From NCBI GenBank assembly GCA_903873905.1, contig CAIQQJ010000059.1:1-64000 (forward strand): a stretch of 64,000 nucleotides of DNA. Direction: 5' to 3'. The translations under genes were made by a program, and so were the position numbers. Origin of the DNA: an uncultured Flavobacteriales bacterium (GTDB lineage: Bacteria > Bacteroidota > Bacteroidia > Palsa-965). Within the stretch, counting starts at the first letter, position 1, and each line of letters starts with the position of its first letter. Positions 10,452 to 20,560 of the stretch are shown here, piece by piece. A model generated the notes under the pieces. It was given only the letters and a program-made list of their open reading frames with translations, did not search any database and was not told where the DNA came from.

Positions 10452-13400
10452 ATGAGAAAACAATTACTCAATTCCATATTGTTCGCGTTGTTATTATTGC
10501 CGATTTTTTCAATCGGACAACAGCTACCGACGCGTTCAACTACTGATTGTCCAGGAGTACCTGGGGCATGCGGCTATACTGGTGACAGCACCAATGCCAT
10601 TGCACGAAGTGGACCACAAACTCCTCAAAATGGAAATGGTACACTTGGTGTTTGTTTCTCAATGACAAAATGCGGATTGGATTTTACATCTGCATCGCAA
10701 CGTCTTGGTCGTCGCGGTTCTTTGGCAGGAGTTCTTCAACCTGCTCCATTTGTTATTTCTGGAATTCCAGTTGGTGCCGTAATTGAAAAAGCATTTTTGT
10801 GGGCAGAAGGTTCTGGAAATGGTGCAGCACAAACAGCAACTGTGAACGGCCCTCTTGGACCAGGAAATTATCCAATGGCAGTCGTTGGTCAAGGTCCTGA
10901 CAAATGCTGGGGATATTCAGGTTCCTATACCTATCGCGCTGACGTTACTGCAGCTGTAAATGGAAATGGAACATATAACATTAGCGGAATTCTAACAAAC
11001 CCTCCAACTGCAGGAAATGATATGGATGGTGCGACACTTGTTGTAATCTGGAGTCAGGCCTCAATGGCTTGGCGCGGAACAATAATTCTTGCTGATGGAG
11101 CTTATGTAGTAAATGGAGGAACAGCAACATACAATATGCCATATCCTGCGGTTTGTGGCCCTACATCTGGTGCAAAGGCATTTTTCTGTGTTGGTGATAT
11201 TCAATTCAATCCAACTTCATGGTCTGCAAATGGAACAGCAGCTCCATTGTCTTGGAATTGGTGGGATTATAAACAGGTCAATACAACAGTGGCAGTTGCA
11301 CAGGCTAGTTCTGCATTCATTGTAAACACTGGCGGTGATTGTTTTAATTTATGCGTAGCAGGGATGTATTATAGAACAACTTGCATTTCATGTTCCCTCT
11401 GTACACTTGTGCTTACAGGTTCTACCAACCTTGTCTGTAATGGACAATGCACCGGAACAGCAACAGTGACTTCAACTGGAACTGCTCCCTTTACTTATGT
11501 ATGGTCGCCAATTGCTGCCAATACTACAACAGGCTTGACCAATACAGCTACGGGATTATGCGCAGGTGTATATACCTGCACGGCCACCGATGCTACAGGT
11601 TGTATTTCAACACAAACTGTTACAATTACTCAACCTACAGCACTGACAGCTACAACATCATCTGTGAATTCAACATGTGGAAATCCAAATGGAACTGCAA
11701 CAGTTGTTCCTTCTGGAGGTACTCCTAACTACACTGTACTTTGGACTCCATCGAATCAAACAACATTAACTGCGACCAATTTACTTGCCGGTCTTTATAC
11801 TGTTCTTGTAACCGACTTAAATGGTTGTACCTATACCACAACTGTTACAGTTAACAATACAGGCTCTCCAACATTAGCGGCTACTGCATTTACGAATGTA
11901 ATTTGCAATGGAGCTTGTAATGGAACGGCAACCGCAACAACATCGGGAGGAACTGCACCTTTCACTTATGCATGGTCTCCTGCTTCTGCAAATACAACAA
12001 CAGGAAATGCAAATACAGCAACAGGATTATGCCCTGGAGTTTATACTTGCACTGTTACAGATGCTAATTTATGTACTGCCACTACCTCTTTTACTATTAC
12101 AGAACCACTTGCTCTTTCAATTGTTCCTTCTCAAGTGGATGTTCTTTGCAATGGTGTTTGTAGTGCAACAGCCACTGTCGCCGTTTCTGGGGGAACTTTG
12201 GGTTACTCTTATTTGTGGACACCAACTGGCCAAACAACTGCAACCGCCACAGCACTTTGTGTAGGCAACTACTCCTGCCTAGTTACTGATGCCAATGGTT
12301 GTACTTTAACACAAACCTTCACTATTACAGAACCTCCATTACTAACTCTTACATCAGCAGGATTTAACGTTTCCTGTTTTGGAGTTTGCGATGGGCAAAT
12401 CGTGGTTATTCCTGCGGGAGGAACACCTACATATAATTTTTCTTGGAGTACAGGATGCACAACAGCAAGTTGTAATAATATTTGTGCAGGTACTTATATT
12501 GTAACTGTAACTGACCTAAATGGATGCGTTGCAACATCTACTGCGACTGTTACTCAACCAACAGCTGTTGTTGTCACAGCTACTTCAGTGGATGCTCACT
12601 GCGGATTACCCGATGGGTCTACAACCAGCATTTTCAGTGGAGGAACAGGAACCTTAACGCCAGTTTGGTATAACCCAATGACACCAGGGGTAGGCTTAAC
12701 TAACGTTATTGCAGGAAATTATTTTGTGGTTGTGACAGACGCAAGTGGTTGTGATGATACTGCAAATGTTATTATCAATAATATAGCTGGAGTTACTGCA
12801 ACTGCTGGTATCATAACACCTGTTTCTTGTTTTGGTGGAAATAATGGTGCGGCCGCAGTTAACGTTACTGGAGGAACTGGAATAATTACTTACGCGTGGA
12901 ATTGTTCTGCGAGTATTACAAATTCCGCAACCAATCTTGTTGCTGGTCCATGTAGTGTTATAGTTACTGATTCTGCAGGTTGCACTTCAACAGTTAGCGT
13001 CACGATCACTCAACCAACACAGCTTACGGTAAATGCAACAGCTGTTCCACCTGCAATTTGCGTCGGACAAACCTCTACAATCACAGCTATTGGAGCAGGT
13101 GGTACACCAGCATATAATTATGGATGGACACCAGGACCAATGTTAGGTTCTTCGCAAACTGTTTCGCCAGCAGCAACTCAAGTTTATACTGTTATTATTA
13201 CCGATGCAAATCTTTGTGTTGATAGTACAACGGTAACCGTTAATGTGAATACCAACCCAATTGCAATTCTATCAGGAGATTTACTTTCTGGTTGTGCTCC
13301 ACATTGCGTTAACTTCTCTGATCTTTCCACCATTCTTTCAGGAACTATTACACAATGGTCATGGGATTTTGGAGATGGTTCACCATTATCCTCCACTCAA

Positions 13401-14051
13401 AACCCAACACATTGTTATCCGATTTCGGGAACTTATTCCGTTACGCTTACAGTAACTACTTCCATTGGTTGCTCGGCAACGATAATTATGCCTAATTACA
13501 TTCAAGTCTTTGCAATTCCTGTTGCTGAATTCTCAGCGAGCCCACAACCAACAACAGAATTGAATCCAGTAATTTCATTCACGGATTTGTCATCACTTGC
13601 AAATTCTTGGAACTGGGGCTTTGGAGATATTCTAAATGGAGGATCAACTTTGCAAAATCCTTCATTCGATTATGGTGGACCTGGATGTTTTGATGTTGTA
13701 CTTACGGTTACTTCAATAAACGGTTGTGTAGATTCCACCATGCATCAGATTTGCATTGACCCAGATGTAACATTATTTGTTCCGAATGCATTCACTCCGA
13801 ATGGAGATGGTTCAAATGATTTATTCTATCCACAAGGAGTTGGTTTGGATCGCGATCATTTTGAAATGTGGATTTTCGACCGTTGGGGAAATATGATTTA
13901 CTACACAGATGATATCACAAAAGGTTGGAATGGTGCAGTACAAGGGCACGAAGATCTTTGTCAACAGGACACCTATGTTTGGAAAATTAAAGCCAGAGAT
14001 TTGATGGGTGGAAAACATAATATCATCGGGCACGTTTCGTTAATTCGATAA
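10452..14051 (+). CDS. Paralogous SprB-repeat adhesin with gliding motility-associated C-terminal domain
   Basis: N-terminal domain matches the upstream gene (GQGPDKCWGYSGSYTYRADVT vs GQDQDKCWGYVGTFTYRADVT); about 7 SprB-like repeats, Ig-like/PKD-like modules, C-terminal FVPNAFTPNGDGSNDLF...FDRWGNMIY. ATG at 10452 preferred over the TTG at 10443. Confidence 0.9.
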   Translation: MRKQLLNSILFALLLLPIFSIGQQLPTRSTTDCPGVPGACGYTGDSTNAIARSGPQTPQNGNGTLGVCFSMTKCGLDFTSASQRLGRRGSLAGVLQPAPFVISGIPVGAVIEKAFLWAEGSGNGAAQTATVNGPLGPGNYPMAVVGQGPDKCWGYSGSYTYRADVTAAVNGNGTYNISGILTNPPTAGNDMDGATLVVIWSQASMAWRGTIILADGAYVVNGGTATYNMPYPAVCGPTSGAKAFFCVGDIQFNPTSWSANGTAAPLSWNWWDYKQVNTTVAVAQASSAFIVNTGGDCFNLCVAGMYYRTTCISCSLCTLVLTGSTNLVCNGQCTGTATVTSTGTAPFTYVWSPIAANTTTGLTNTATGLCAGVYTCTATDATGCISTQTVTITQPTALTATTSSVNSTCGNPNGTATVVPSGGTPNYTVLWTPSNQTTLTATNLLAGLYTVLVTDLNGCTYTTTVTVNNTGSPTLAATAFTNVICNGACNGTATATTSGGTAPFTYAWSPASANTTTGNANTATGLCPGVYTCTVTDANLCTATTSFTITEPLALSIVPSQVDVLCNGVCSATATVAVSGGTLGYSYLWTPTGQTTATATALCVGNYSCLVTDANGCTLTQTFTITEPPLLTLTSAGFNVSCFGVCDGQIVVIPAGGTPTYNFSWSTGCTTASCNNICAGTYIVTVTDLNGCVATSTATVTQPTAVVVTATSVDAHCGLPDGSTTSIFSGGTGTLTPVWYNPMTPGVGLTNVIAGNYFVVVTDASGCDDTANVIINNIAGVTATAGIITPVSCFGGNNGAAAVNVTGGTGIITYAWNCSASITNSATNLVAGPCSVIVTDSAGCTSTVSVTITQPTQLTVNATAVPPAICVGQTSTITAIGAGGTPAYNYGWTPGPMLGSSQTVSPAATQVYTVIITDANLCVDSTTVTVNVNTNPIAILSGDLLSGCAPHCVNFSDLSTILSGTITQWSWDFGDGSPLSSTQNPTHCYPISGTYSVTLTVTTSIGCSATIIMPNYIQVFAIPVAEFSASPQPTTELNPVISFTDLSSLANSWNWGFGDILNGGSTLQNPSFDYGGPGCFDVVLTVTSINGCVDSTMHQICIDPDVTLFVPNAFTPNGDGSNDLFYPQGVGLDRDHFEMWIFDRWGNMIYYTDDITKGWNGAVQGHEDLCQQDTYVWKIKARDLMGGKHNIIGHVSLIR

Positions 14052-14066
14052 AATAATTTTTATTTC

Positions 14067-14106
14067 AAATCGGTCATCGACATACAGTTGATGACCGATT
14101 TTTTTT
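14067..14106 (+). terminator. Terminator after the second adhesin gene
   Basis: AAATCGGTCATC gacatacagtt GATGACCGATTTTTTTT. Confidence 0.85.
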
Positions 14107-14239
14107 GGAAACGGTTGAAAAGGATTATTGTGAGCAATCGATTCAAATGATCACCTTAACATGAGCCTCATCTATCCTTATAATAATTCAGACCTTTGTA
14201 TGAATGCAGCGAAAACTCACATTGATACAATAAATTTTT

Positions 14240-14734
14240 ATGCGACGAATTGCATTACTTTCTGATACCCATTCTTACATCGATCCGCGTATTCTTGAAT
14301 ACTGCAAACCTTGCGATGAAATTTGGCACGCAGGTGATATCGGAAATATTAAAGTTGCCGATACTCTTGAAAAAGCTAAAACATTCCGCGCTGTTTATGG
14401 AAACATTGACGGACAAGAAATTCGAATTCGATATCCAGCAACCTTACGATTCAATTGTGAAGAAGTTGATGTGATGATGACGCATATTGGAGGACGACCA
14501 GAACATTACGTGTCGGAAGTAAAAGAAGTAATGAAACTAAATCCACCGAAAATTTTTATTTGTGGACATTCGCATATTCTATTGGTGAAATTCGAAAAGA
14601 AAAATAATTGTTTGCATATGAATCCCGGAGCGGCGGGGATTTCTGGATTTCATCAAATGAGAACGATGTTGCGATTTACCATTGATGGAAAAGATATTCG
14701 CGATTTAGAAGTGATTGAGTTGGGGAAGAAATAG
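14240..14734 (+). CDS. YfcE/MJ0936-type metallophosphoesterase
   Basis: ALLSDTHSYID, WHAGDIGN, VYGNIDG, CGHSHI, MNPGAAG motifs. Confidence 0.92.
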   Translation: MRRIALLSDTHSYIDPRILEYCKPCDEIWHAGDIGNIKVADTLEKAKTFRAVYGNIDGQEIRIRYPATLRFNCEEVDVMMTHIGGRPEHYVSEVKEVMKLNPPKIFICGHSHILLVKFEKKNNCLHMNPGAAGISGFHQMRTMLRFTIDGKDIRDLEVIELGKK

Positions 14735-14853
14735 TTGGGAATAGTTGGAAAGTTGAAAGGTTGAAAAGTTGGAAGGTTGGAAGGTTGGTTTTTTCTGAAA
14801 TCTTTTATGGTTATGTGGTGTTCATTTTTGTGCGAGGATTTGTGCGTTTTTAT

Positions 14854-14979
14854 TTGCGTGAAGGATAGTAGTGCCACATAGTGGTCCCTTTGGGAGAAAG
14901 CCCATCCACCCAACAGAATTGTTGGGGTTGGGAAGGACTTGCAACGAATAGCCTGACATGAGGCACGAGGGACACGCCC
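14854..14979 (-). repeat. Modular intergenic element family 1, copy E (divergent)
   Basis: minus strand GGGCGTGTCC-CTCGTGCCTCATGTCA-GGCTATTCGTTGCAAGTCC...CCCAACAATTCTGTTGGG...ATCCTTCACGCAA. Confidence 0.75.
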
Positions 14980-15014
14980 GGAAAAAATTTAAACGACAGT
15001 AAGAAATCTGAAAA

Positions 15015-15446
15015 TTATCTTAATCGATCGGCTGCTTTTACTAGATCTTCATCTTTTTTAATGAAGTAAGCGGCAAATGCAAATAACACGATGTTGACAG
15101 GGAATAAATAGGCGCCATTTCCAACTTGCAAATTATCTCGAATCATTCCGTGAATGAAAAACTGTGGAAACACAATTGCATTAACTGAAATCAATAAGGA
15201 TAAAATCAAACCAATTCTGCATAAAACTATTTGTCGAGGACGATTTTTATAATTAAAAATTGTGAAAAGAGCAAGCAGTGAAATGCAAGCAGTTGGAATT
15301 AATAGAAGTGGAATGAACAAAAGTTTGCCTGATAATTGTCCGTCGATGTTTGATGTAACTTTAATTTCATAAATCGGCATGAATAGCAAGAGGATAAATA
15401 CCAGGACAATAAGTGCAAGAAAAATCGATTGTTTACGCTGTATCAT
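15015..15446 (-). CDS. DUF4293-like membrane protein
   Basis: MIQRKQSIFLALIVLVFILLLFMPIYEI, four predicted TM segments, typical Bacteroidota family. Confidence 0.75.
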   Translation of the reverse strand: MIQRKQSIFLALIVLVFILLLFMPIYEIKVTSNIDGQLSGKLLFIPLLLIPTACISLLALFTIFNYKNRPRQIVLCRIGLILSLLISVNAIVFPQFFIHGMIRDNLQVGNGAYLFPVNIVLFAFAAYFIKKDEDLVKAADRLR

Positions 15447-15736
15447 AGCAAATATGTTTTGTGCTACAAATTAACGCATTCTTAAGCTTACCTAAAACCC
15501 TAAAAAAAGACCAAAATTGTTTTGGATCGGAATAATCTTCGTATAATTGCAGTACAGAATTCGTGTGAGAAAACCATGTTGGTTTTCATTTCCCAAAAAA
15601 AGTATCTTAAAATAATCATGCATAACTAATTCATTTTCCAGACGTGGCATTTGCCTATTCCCTCCTGTACGCCTCGCTTAAATTCCATCCAACAAAAAAA
15701 TAAACCATATCATTTTATCAATTTACATATCAACAC

Positions 15737-17803
15737 ATGTACGACATAATTGACCTGAACAGCAAACTGGTAGGCGAACTTCGTGAAATTGCACGTGAGC
15801 TCAGCGTTCCAAAATTTGAAAGCTTAAAAAAACAAGAACTCGTTTACAAAATTCTAGATCAACAGGCTATGAGTGGAGCGAAAAATTCAACAAAAGAGTC
15901 AGGCGATGAAAAGCCTAAAAGAGGTCGCAAACCGAAAGTAGAAAATGTGGCGGAAGAAAATCCTGCTCTTTTTAAAGAAGAAATCAAAGTGGATTCCAGA
16001 TTTGTTTCATTGGAAGATAAAACTGAAGTTCCTTCCGACAATACAAAACCTGCCGATACCAATTTGAATGTCACAAGCAATGAAGTTCCAAAACCCAATC
16101 CGCACCCGGTAAATCGCCCACATGCGAAACCAAATTTTCCACAGCAAAAGCCTTTTCAAAAACAGAATCCTTATAATAAAAATACCCCTCCTCCACCTGC
16201 TGCTCCTGCGTACAATCAACCTCCGGCATTCATTCAGGCGCAAATGGGAAAAGATAATTTTCAGAAACCAACAGATCAGCAAAACGAAACTCCTAAAAAT
16301 ACTAGCAACAAACCTACAGGTGAAATAAACACACCACAGCAAAATCCAAATCAAAACCAAAACCAAAATCAGAATCAAAATATAAATCCAAATCAAAACC
16401 CAAATCAGAATCAAAATATAAATCAAAACCAAAATCAGAATCCAAATCAGAATATAAATCCAAATCAAAACCAAAATCAGAATCAGAATCAGAATATAAA
16501 TCCAAATCAGAATCCAAATCAGAATATAAATCCAAATCAGAATCCGCGTCCCCCATTCAATCAGCAACAACAGAATAATCCTCAACAACGTCAACAATTT
16601 CCACAACAACAAAATACACCTGGCGATTTTAACCGTCAGCCTTTCCAACAAAGCAAACCAGTTGAAGAAATGTACAATTTCGACAACATTGTAGTTGCTG
16701 AAGGAGTTTTGGAAATTATGCCTGATGGATATGGTTTTCTTCGCTCATCGGATTACAATTATTTGAATTCGCCAGACGACGTTTACGTTTCACAATCACA
16801 AATAAAACTTTTTGGATTAAAAACTGGTGATACTGTTAAAGGTGCGATCCGTCCTCCTAAAGAAGGAGAAAAATATTTCCCATTAGTAAAAGTTGACAAA
16901 ATTTCCGGACGTGATCCTGCATTCGTTCGCGATCGTGTTCCGTTTGATTTCTTGACTCCACTTTTCCCGAAAGAGAAATTCAATCTTTGCGGAACAGGAA
17001 AATCAAAAACAAATATGTCGATGCGAATCATTGACATGTTTACTCCAATCGGAAAAGGTCAGCGTGGATTAATTGTCGCACAACCTAAAACCGGTAAGAC
17101 AATTTTGTTGAAGGAAGTTGCCAATGCAATCGCAGATAACCATCCTGAAGCATATTTGATGATTCTTCTTATTGATGAACGTCCAGAGGAGGTTACAGAT
17201 ATGGCGAGAAGTGTCCGTGCTGAAGTTATCGCTTCCACATTTGATGAACCTGCTGATCGTCACGTAAAAATTGCCAACATTGTTTTGGAAAAAGCGAAAC
17301 GTATGGTAGAGTGCGGACATGACGTTGTTATTCTTCTTGATTCCATTACACGACTTGCACGTGCCTACAATACTGTTCAACCAGCTTCAGGAAAAGTTCT
17401 TTCCGGTGGTGTGGAAGCAAATGCATTACAGAAACCAAAACGTTTCTTCGGTGCTGCGCGAAAAATTGAAGGTGGTGGTTCATTGACAATTATCGCAACT
17501 GCCTTAATTGATACCGGTTCGAAAATGGATGAAGTAATTTTCGAGGAATTCAAAGGAACAGGAAACATGGAATTGCAACTCGATCGCAAACTTTCCAATA
17601 AACGAGTATTCCCTGCTATTGATCTTGTTGCATCTTCAACACGGCGTGATGATTTATTGTTGGATAAAGAAGCACAACAACGCATTTGGATTTTGCGTAA
17701 TCACCTTGCCGATATGAATCCACAAGAAGCGATGGATTTCCTGAAATCACAAATGAAAAACACACAATCGAACGAAGAGTTTTTGATTTCGATGAATGGG
17801 TAA
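15737..17803 (+). CDS. rho: Transcription termination factor Rho with large Q/N-rich N-terminal insertion
   Basis: Rho_N SAP-like start; RNA-binding region [38 protein letters not shown]-loop [33 protein letters not shown]. Confidence 0.97.
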   Translation: MYDIIDLNSKLVGELREIARELSVPKFESLKKQELVYKILDQQAMSGAKNSTKESGDEKPKRGRKPKVENVAEENPALFKEEIKVDSRFVSLEDKTEVPSDNTKPADTNLNVTSNEVPKPNPHPVNRPHAKPNFPQQKPFQKQNPYNKNTPPPPAAPAYNQPPAFIQAQMGKDNFQKPTDQQNETPKNTSNKPTGEINTPQQNPNQNQNQNQNQNINPNQNPNQNQNINQNQNQNPNQNINPNQNQNQNQNQNINPNQNPNQNINPNQNPRPPFNQQQQNNPQQRQQFPQQQNTPGDFNRQPFQQSKPVEEMYNFDNIVVAEGVLEIMPDGYGFLRSSDYNYLNSPDDVYVSQSQIKLFGLKTGDTVKGAIRPPKEGEKYFPLVKVDKISGRDPAFVRDRVPFDFLTPLFPKEKFNLCGTGKSKTNMSMRIIDMFTPIGKGQRGLIVAQPKTGKTILLKEVANAIADNHPEAYLMILLIDERPEEVTDMARSVRAEVIASTFDEPADRHVKIANIVLEKAKRMVECGHDVVILLDSITRLARAYNTVQPASGKVLSGGVEANALQKPKRFFGAARKIEGGGSLTIIATALIDTGSKMDEVIFEEFKGTGNMELQLDRKLSNKRVFPAIDLVASSTRRDDLLLDKEAQQRIWILRNHLADMNPQEAMDFLKSQMKNTQSNEEFLISMNG
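16340..16545 (+). repeat. In-frame hexanucleotide-like tandem repeat encoding (N-Q-N-P/I) in rho
   Basis: aatcaaaaccaaaatcagaatcaaaatataaatccaaat... encodes [24 protein letters not shown]. Confidence 0.95.
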
Positions 17804-17931
17804 AAAAGGGACGAGGGACATGGGACATGGGACATGGGACATGGGACATGGGACGAGGGACATGTGACAAGTGACATGTGACATGTGACAAGAAAAAAAA
17901 TGATTGTTTCAGTAAACTGTTTGAATTATAA

Positions 17932-18399
17932 ATGAAATTCCCAATACTTTTTGGATTAATAGGTGGAGTGGTAATTGCTTGTCTCCAATTTATTTCAATG
18001 ACGCATGAACCTGGAGGAACATTCGGGTGGTTATTGTTTTACAGCCCATTGATTTTATATTTCATGTGCATTTACATGGGAATAAAAAAAGTGATGGTGG
18101 ATGGCGTTCTTGATTGGAAAACAGGATTGAAAGCAGGTGGCTTAACCGCACTATTGATTTCCTTTATTTGGGGAATTGGAATTTTTGTTGGGATGACACA
18201 TATTGATATTGCATCTTTGATTCATTACAAAATACAACATCACGAAACTGCTGACATTCCACACGTACTTAAAAATTTCACACGTCAGGGAATGTTCGAT
18301 CAAACAAAGTTTTTCACCTTCCCTAATTTTTTATTGGGCTTTGTAATGACCGTTTTGGTGACGGTAGTTTTTCGCTTGAGAGGAAAAAAAGCGAATTGA
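17932..18399 (+). CDS. DUF4199-like membrane protein
   Basis: four hydrophobic segments; MKFPILFGLIGGVVIACLQF; family assignment from memory. Confidence 0.65.
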   Translation: MKFPILFGLIGGVVIACLQFISMTHEPGGTFGWLLFYSPLILYFMCIYMGIKKVMVDGVLDWKTGLKAGGLTALLISFIWGIGIFVGMTHIDIASLIHYKIQHHETADIPHVLKNFTRQGMFDQTKFFTFPNFLLGFVMTVLVTVVFRLRGKKAN

Positions 18400-18412
18400 T
18401 AATTCCAATACC

Positions 18413-19003
18413 ATGTTTTCTGAAAAGTTGAATCTCGATAATGGCGATGATGAATTCAACTGCATTTACCCTGCGCAAATTCAACAATTAGCAATTCGTC
18501 ATTTCACACCAATAGCTGTTGCGAAAATGGCTGCTGATTTCCTTGTTCCATTTCCCAAAGCAAAGGTCCTTGACATTGGTTCAGGCGCTGGAAAATTTTG
18601 TTTTGTAGGAGCCCTTTCAACTAAAGGAATCTTTACAGGAATTGAACAAAGGGAAAAACTTGTTCATCTTTCAAATGAAATTGCTTTGCAGCATGGAATT
18701 TCAAATGCACAATTCATCCAAGGAAACATTACAGAAATTGATTTTTCAGAATATGATTCCTTTTATTTCTACAATTCATTTCAGGAAAACATTGAGAAAG
18801 CTGCGAAGATGGATAGCAGTTTAGAAACCGATCCAAAATATTATGGAATGTATTCTGATTATGTCAGCTATGCTCTTTCAAATCAAAAAACAGGAACGCG
18901 TTTAGTAACCTATTGGAGTTCGTTGGATGAAGTTCCTTCCGAATTTGAAATTCAGTTTACCGCATTTGACGAGCGATTGAAATTCTGGAAGAAAATAAAA
19001 TGA
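18413..19003 (+). CDS. Class I SAM-dependent methyltransferase
   Basis: VLDIGSGAGKFCFVGAL motif I and downstream FTGIEQREKLVHLS. Confidence 0.85.
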   Translation: MFSEKLNLDNGDDEFNCIYPAQIQQLAIRHFTPIAVAKMAADFLVPFPKAKVLDIGSGAGKFCFVGALSTKGIFTGIEQREKLVHLSNEIALQHGISNAQFIQGNITEIDFSEYDSFYFYNSFQENIEKAAKMDSSLETDPKYYGMYSDYVSYALSNQKTGTRLVTYWSSLDEVPSEFEIQFTAFDERLKFWKKIK

Positions 19004-19019
19004 TCTTACAAGAGCAATT

Positions 19020-20378
19020 TTACATTGAAAGTCCTGCTGCTAATTCTGCAAAATCCACTCCATCAAAATTCCCCGAAGTCATTAGCAGCAAAACAGAATT
19101 ATCCCATTTTCTAGATTTCAATTCTTCCATCAGTTTTTTTGAATCGGTAGAAACTTTCAAATCATTTCTTGCAAAAGCATCTTTCACTTGCTCAATTGAA
19201 ATTGCAGAAAGTTTTTTGTGTTCAATGGTATGCGGATTGAAATAAACAAAAGCCTCATCAGCTGTATTCATTGATCCATTGTACTCTTTTAGAAAATCGG
19301 CAGTCAGCGAACTGAACGTATGCAACTCCATACAGGCAACGATTTTCCTATTGGGGAATTGCTGTTTTACGGCAGCTGTTGTCGCTTTCAATTTAGAAGG
19401 TGAATGAGCAAAATCCTTGTAGCAGGAAAAACTTCCTTCCTTCCGTACCAATTCCAAACGTCGCGCAGCACCTTTAAAAGACTGAACGGCTTCATCAAAA
19501 AGTGAATCGCTCACTCCCATTCCACCACACACGCGCCTTGCTCCTTCGATATTCATGAGATTATGATCACCAAAAATCAAAAGTGGAATTCGTTTCCCAT
19601 CACGAATTAAATAGGTTGTGCCTTCTACAATTTCATTTGGTGGAACAGCATATGGTTTGCGAATAATATCAGGTCGCGCATTTTCACAAACATTTTTCAA
19701 CACTTCATCCGCTTCACAATAAACCAAAGTTCCATTTTTCTCAATGAGATTGATGAAAATCCGAAATTGCTCAATGTAATTTTCAAACGTAGGAAAAACA
19801 TTAATATGGTCCCAAGCAATTCCACTGAGCAAAGCAATATGCGGATGATACAAGTGAAATTTCGGTCGGCGATCAACTGGTGATGCAAGATATTCATCTC
19901 CTTCCAACACAATGAATTTTGCATCCGAAGTAACCTTAACCATCGTTTCAAAACCGGCCAATTGCGCTCCAACCATATAATCGGAATCAATATGGCAATA
20001 TTTCAATACATGCAACACCATTGCTGTGATCGAAGTTTTCCCATGACTTCCTCCAATAACAACGCGCGTTTTATTTTTACTTTGTTCGTATAAATATTCC
20101 GGATACGAAAATATTTTCAAACCCAATTCTTGCGCACGAATGAGTTCAGGATTATCGGCACGCGCATGCATTCCAAGAATCACTTCATCAATATTTTCTG
20201 AAATCACTTCAGGCCGCCACCCCATTTCCGTTGGAAGCAATCCATGTTTTGCCAACCTGCTCTTCGAAGGCTCGAGGATTTCATCATCAGATCCCGTTAC
20301 TTCATGACCTTTTAATTTCATTGCAATGGCCATGTTATGCATTGCACTTCCCCCGATGGCGATAAAATGGATTTTCAT
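19020..20378 (-). CDS. mpl: UDP-N-acetylmuramate--L-alanyl-gamma-D-glutamyl-meso-diaminopimelate ligase-like (Mpl, Mur ligase family)
   Basis: MKIHFIAIGGSAMHNMAIAMKLKGHEVTGSDDEI; GGSHGKTSITAM; DFAHSPSKLKAT. Start set at the internal ATG (20378). Confidence 0.9.
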   Translation of the reverse strand: MKIHFIAIGGSAMHNMAIAMKLKGHEVTGSDDEILEPSKSRLAKHGLLPTEMGWRPEVISENIDEVILGMHARADNPELIRAQELGLKIFSYPEYLYEQSKNKTRVVIGGSHGKTSITAMVLHVLKYCHIDSDYMVGAQLAGFETMVKVTSDAKFIVLEGDEYLASPVDRRPKFHLYHPHIALLSGIAWDHINVFPTFENYIEQFRIFINLIEKNGTLVYCEADEVLKNVCENARPDIIRKPYAVPPNEIVEGTTYLIRDGKRIPLLIFGDHNLMNIEGARRVCGGMGVSDSLFDEAVQSFKGAARRLELVRKEGSFSCYKDFAHSPSKLKATTAAVKQQFPNRKIVACMELHTFSSLTADFLKEYNGSMNTADEAFVYFNPHTIEHKKLSAISIEQVKDAFARNDLKVSTDSKKLMEELKSRKWDNSVLLLMTSGNFDGVDFAELAAGLSM

Positions 20379-20560
20379 TGGCAAAATAGTTTCTTCGAAG
20401 CTACATGCATTACGTAGACCAAAATAAATATTCTCACCCATTTTTAAACATGATTATGTTAATGCCAATATCCACATTTGAAATCTGAAATCTGCACATC
20501 AGTTTATTTGCAAATCTGAACATCCTTTCCCTACCTTTAAACAAACAAAAAACACTGTTT

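Noticed and set aside
14653-14913. Minus-strand ORF with NLPTFQPFNFPTI repeats
   Set aside because: Translation of the GTTGGAAGG word array and antisense of the yfcE-like gene.
16340-16545. Regular repeat array resembling a CRISPR or satellite
   Set aside because: In frame with rho and encodes an NQ/NP/NI tract; no spacer-repeat alternation.
17616-17891. Minus-strand ORF MSHVTCHLSHVPRPMSHVPCPMSHVPRP...
   Set aside because: Translation of the GGGACATG word array plus antisense of rho; not a credible gene.
17808-17892. Possible mini-CRISPR
   Set aside because: Unit of about 8 nt, contiguous and degenerate, with no unique spacers and no cas genes in the window.
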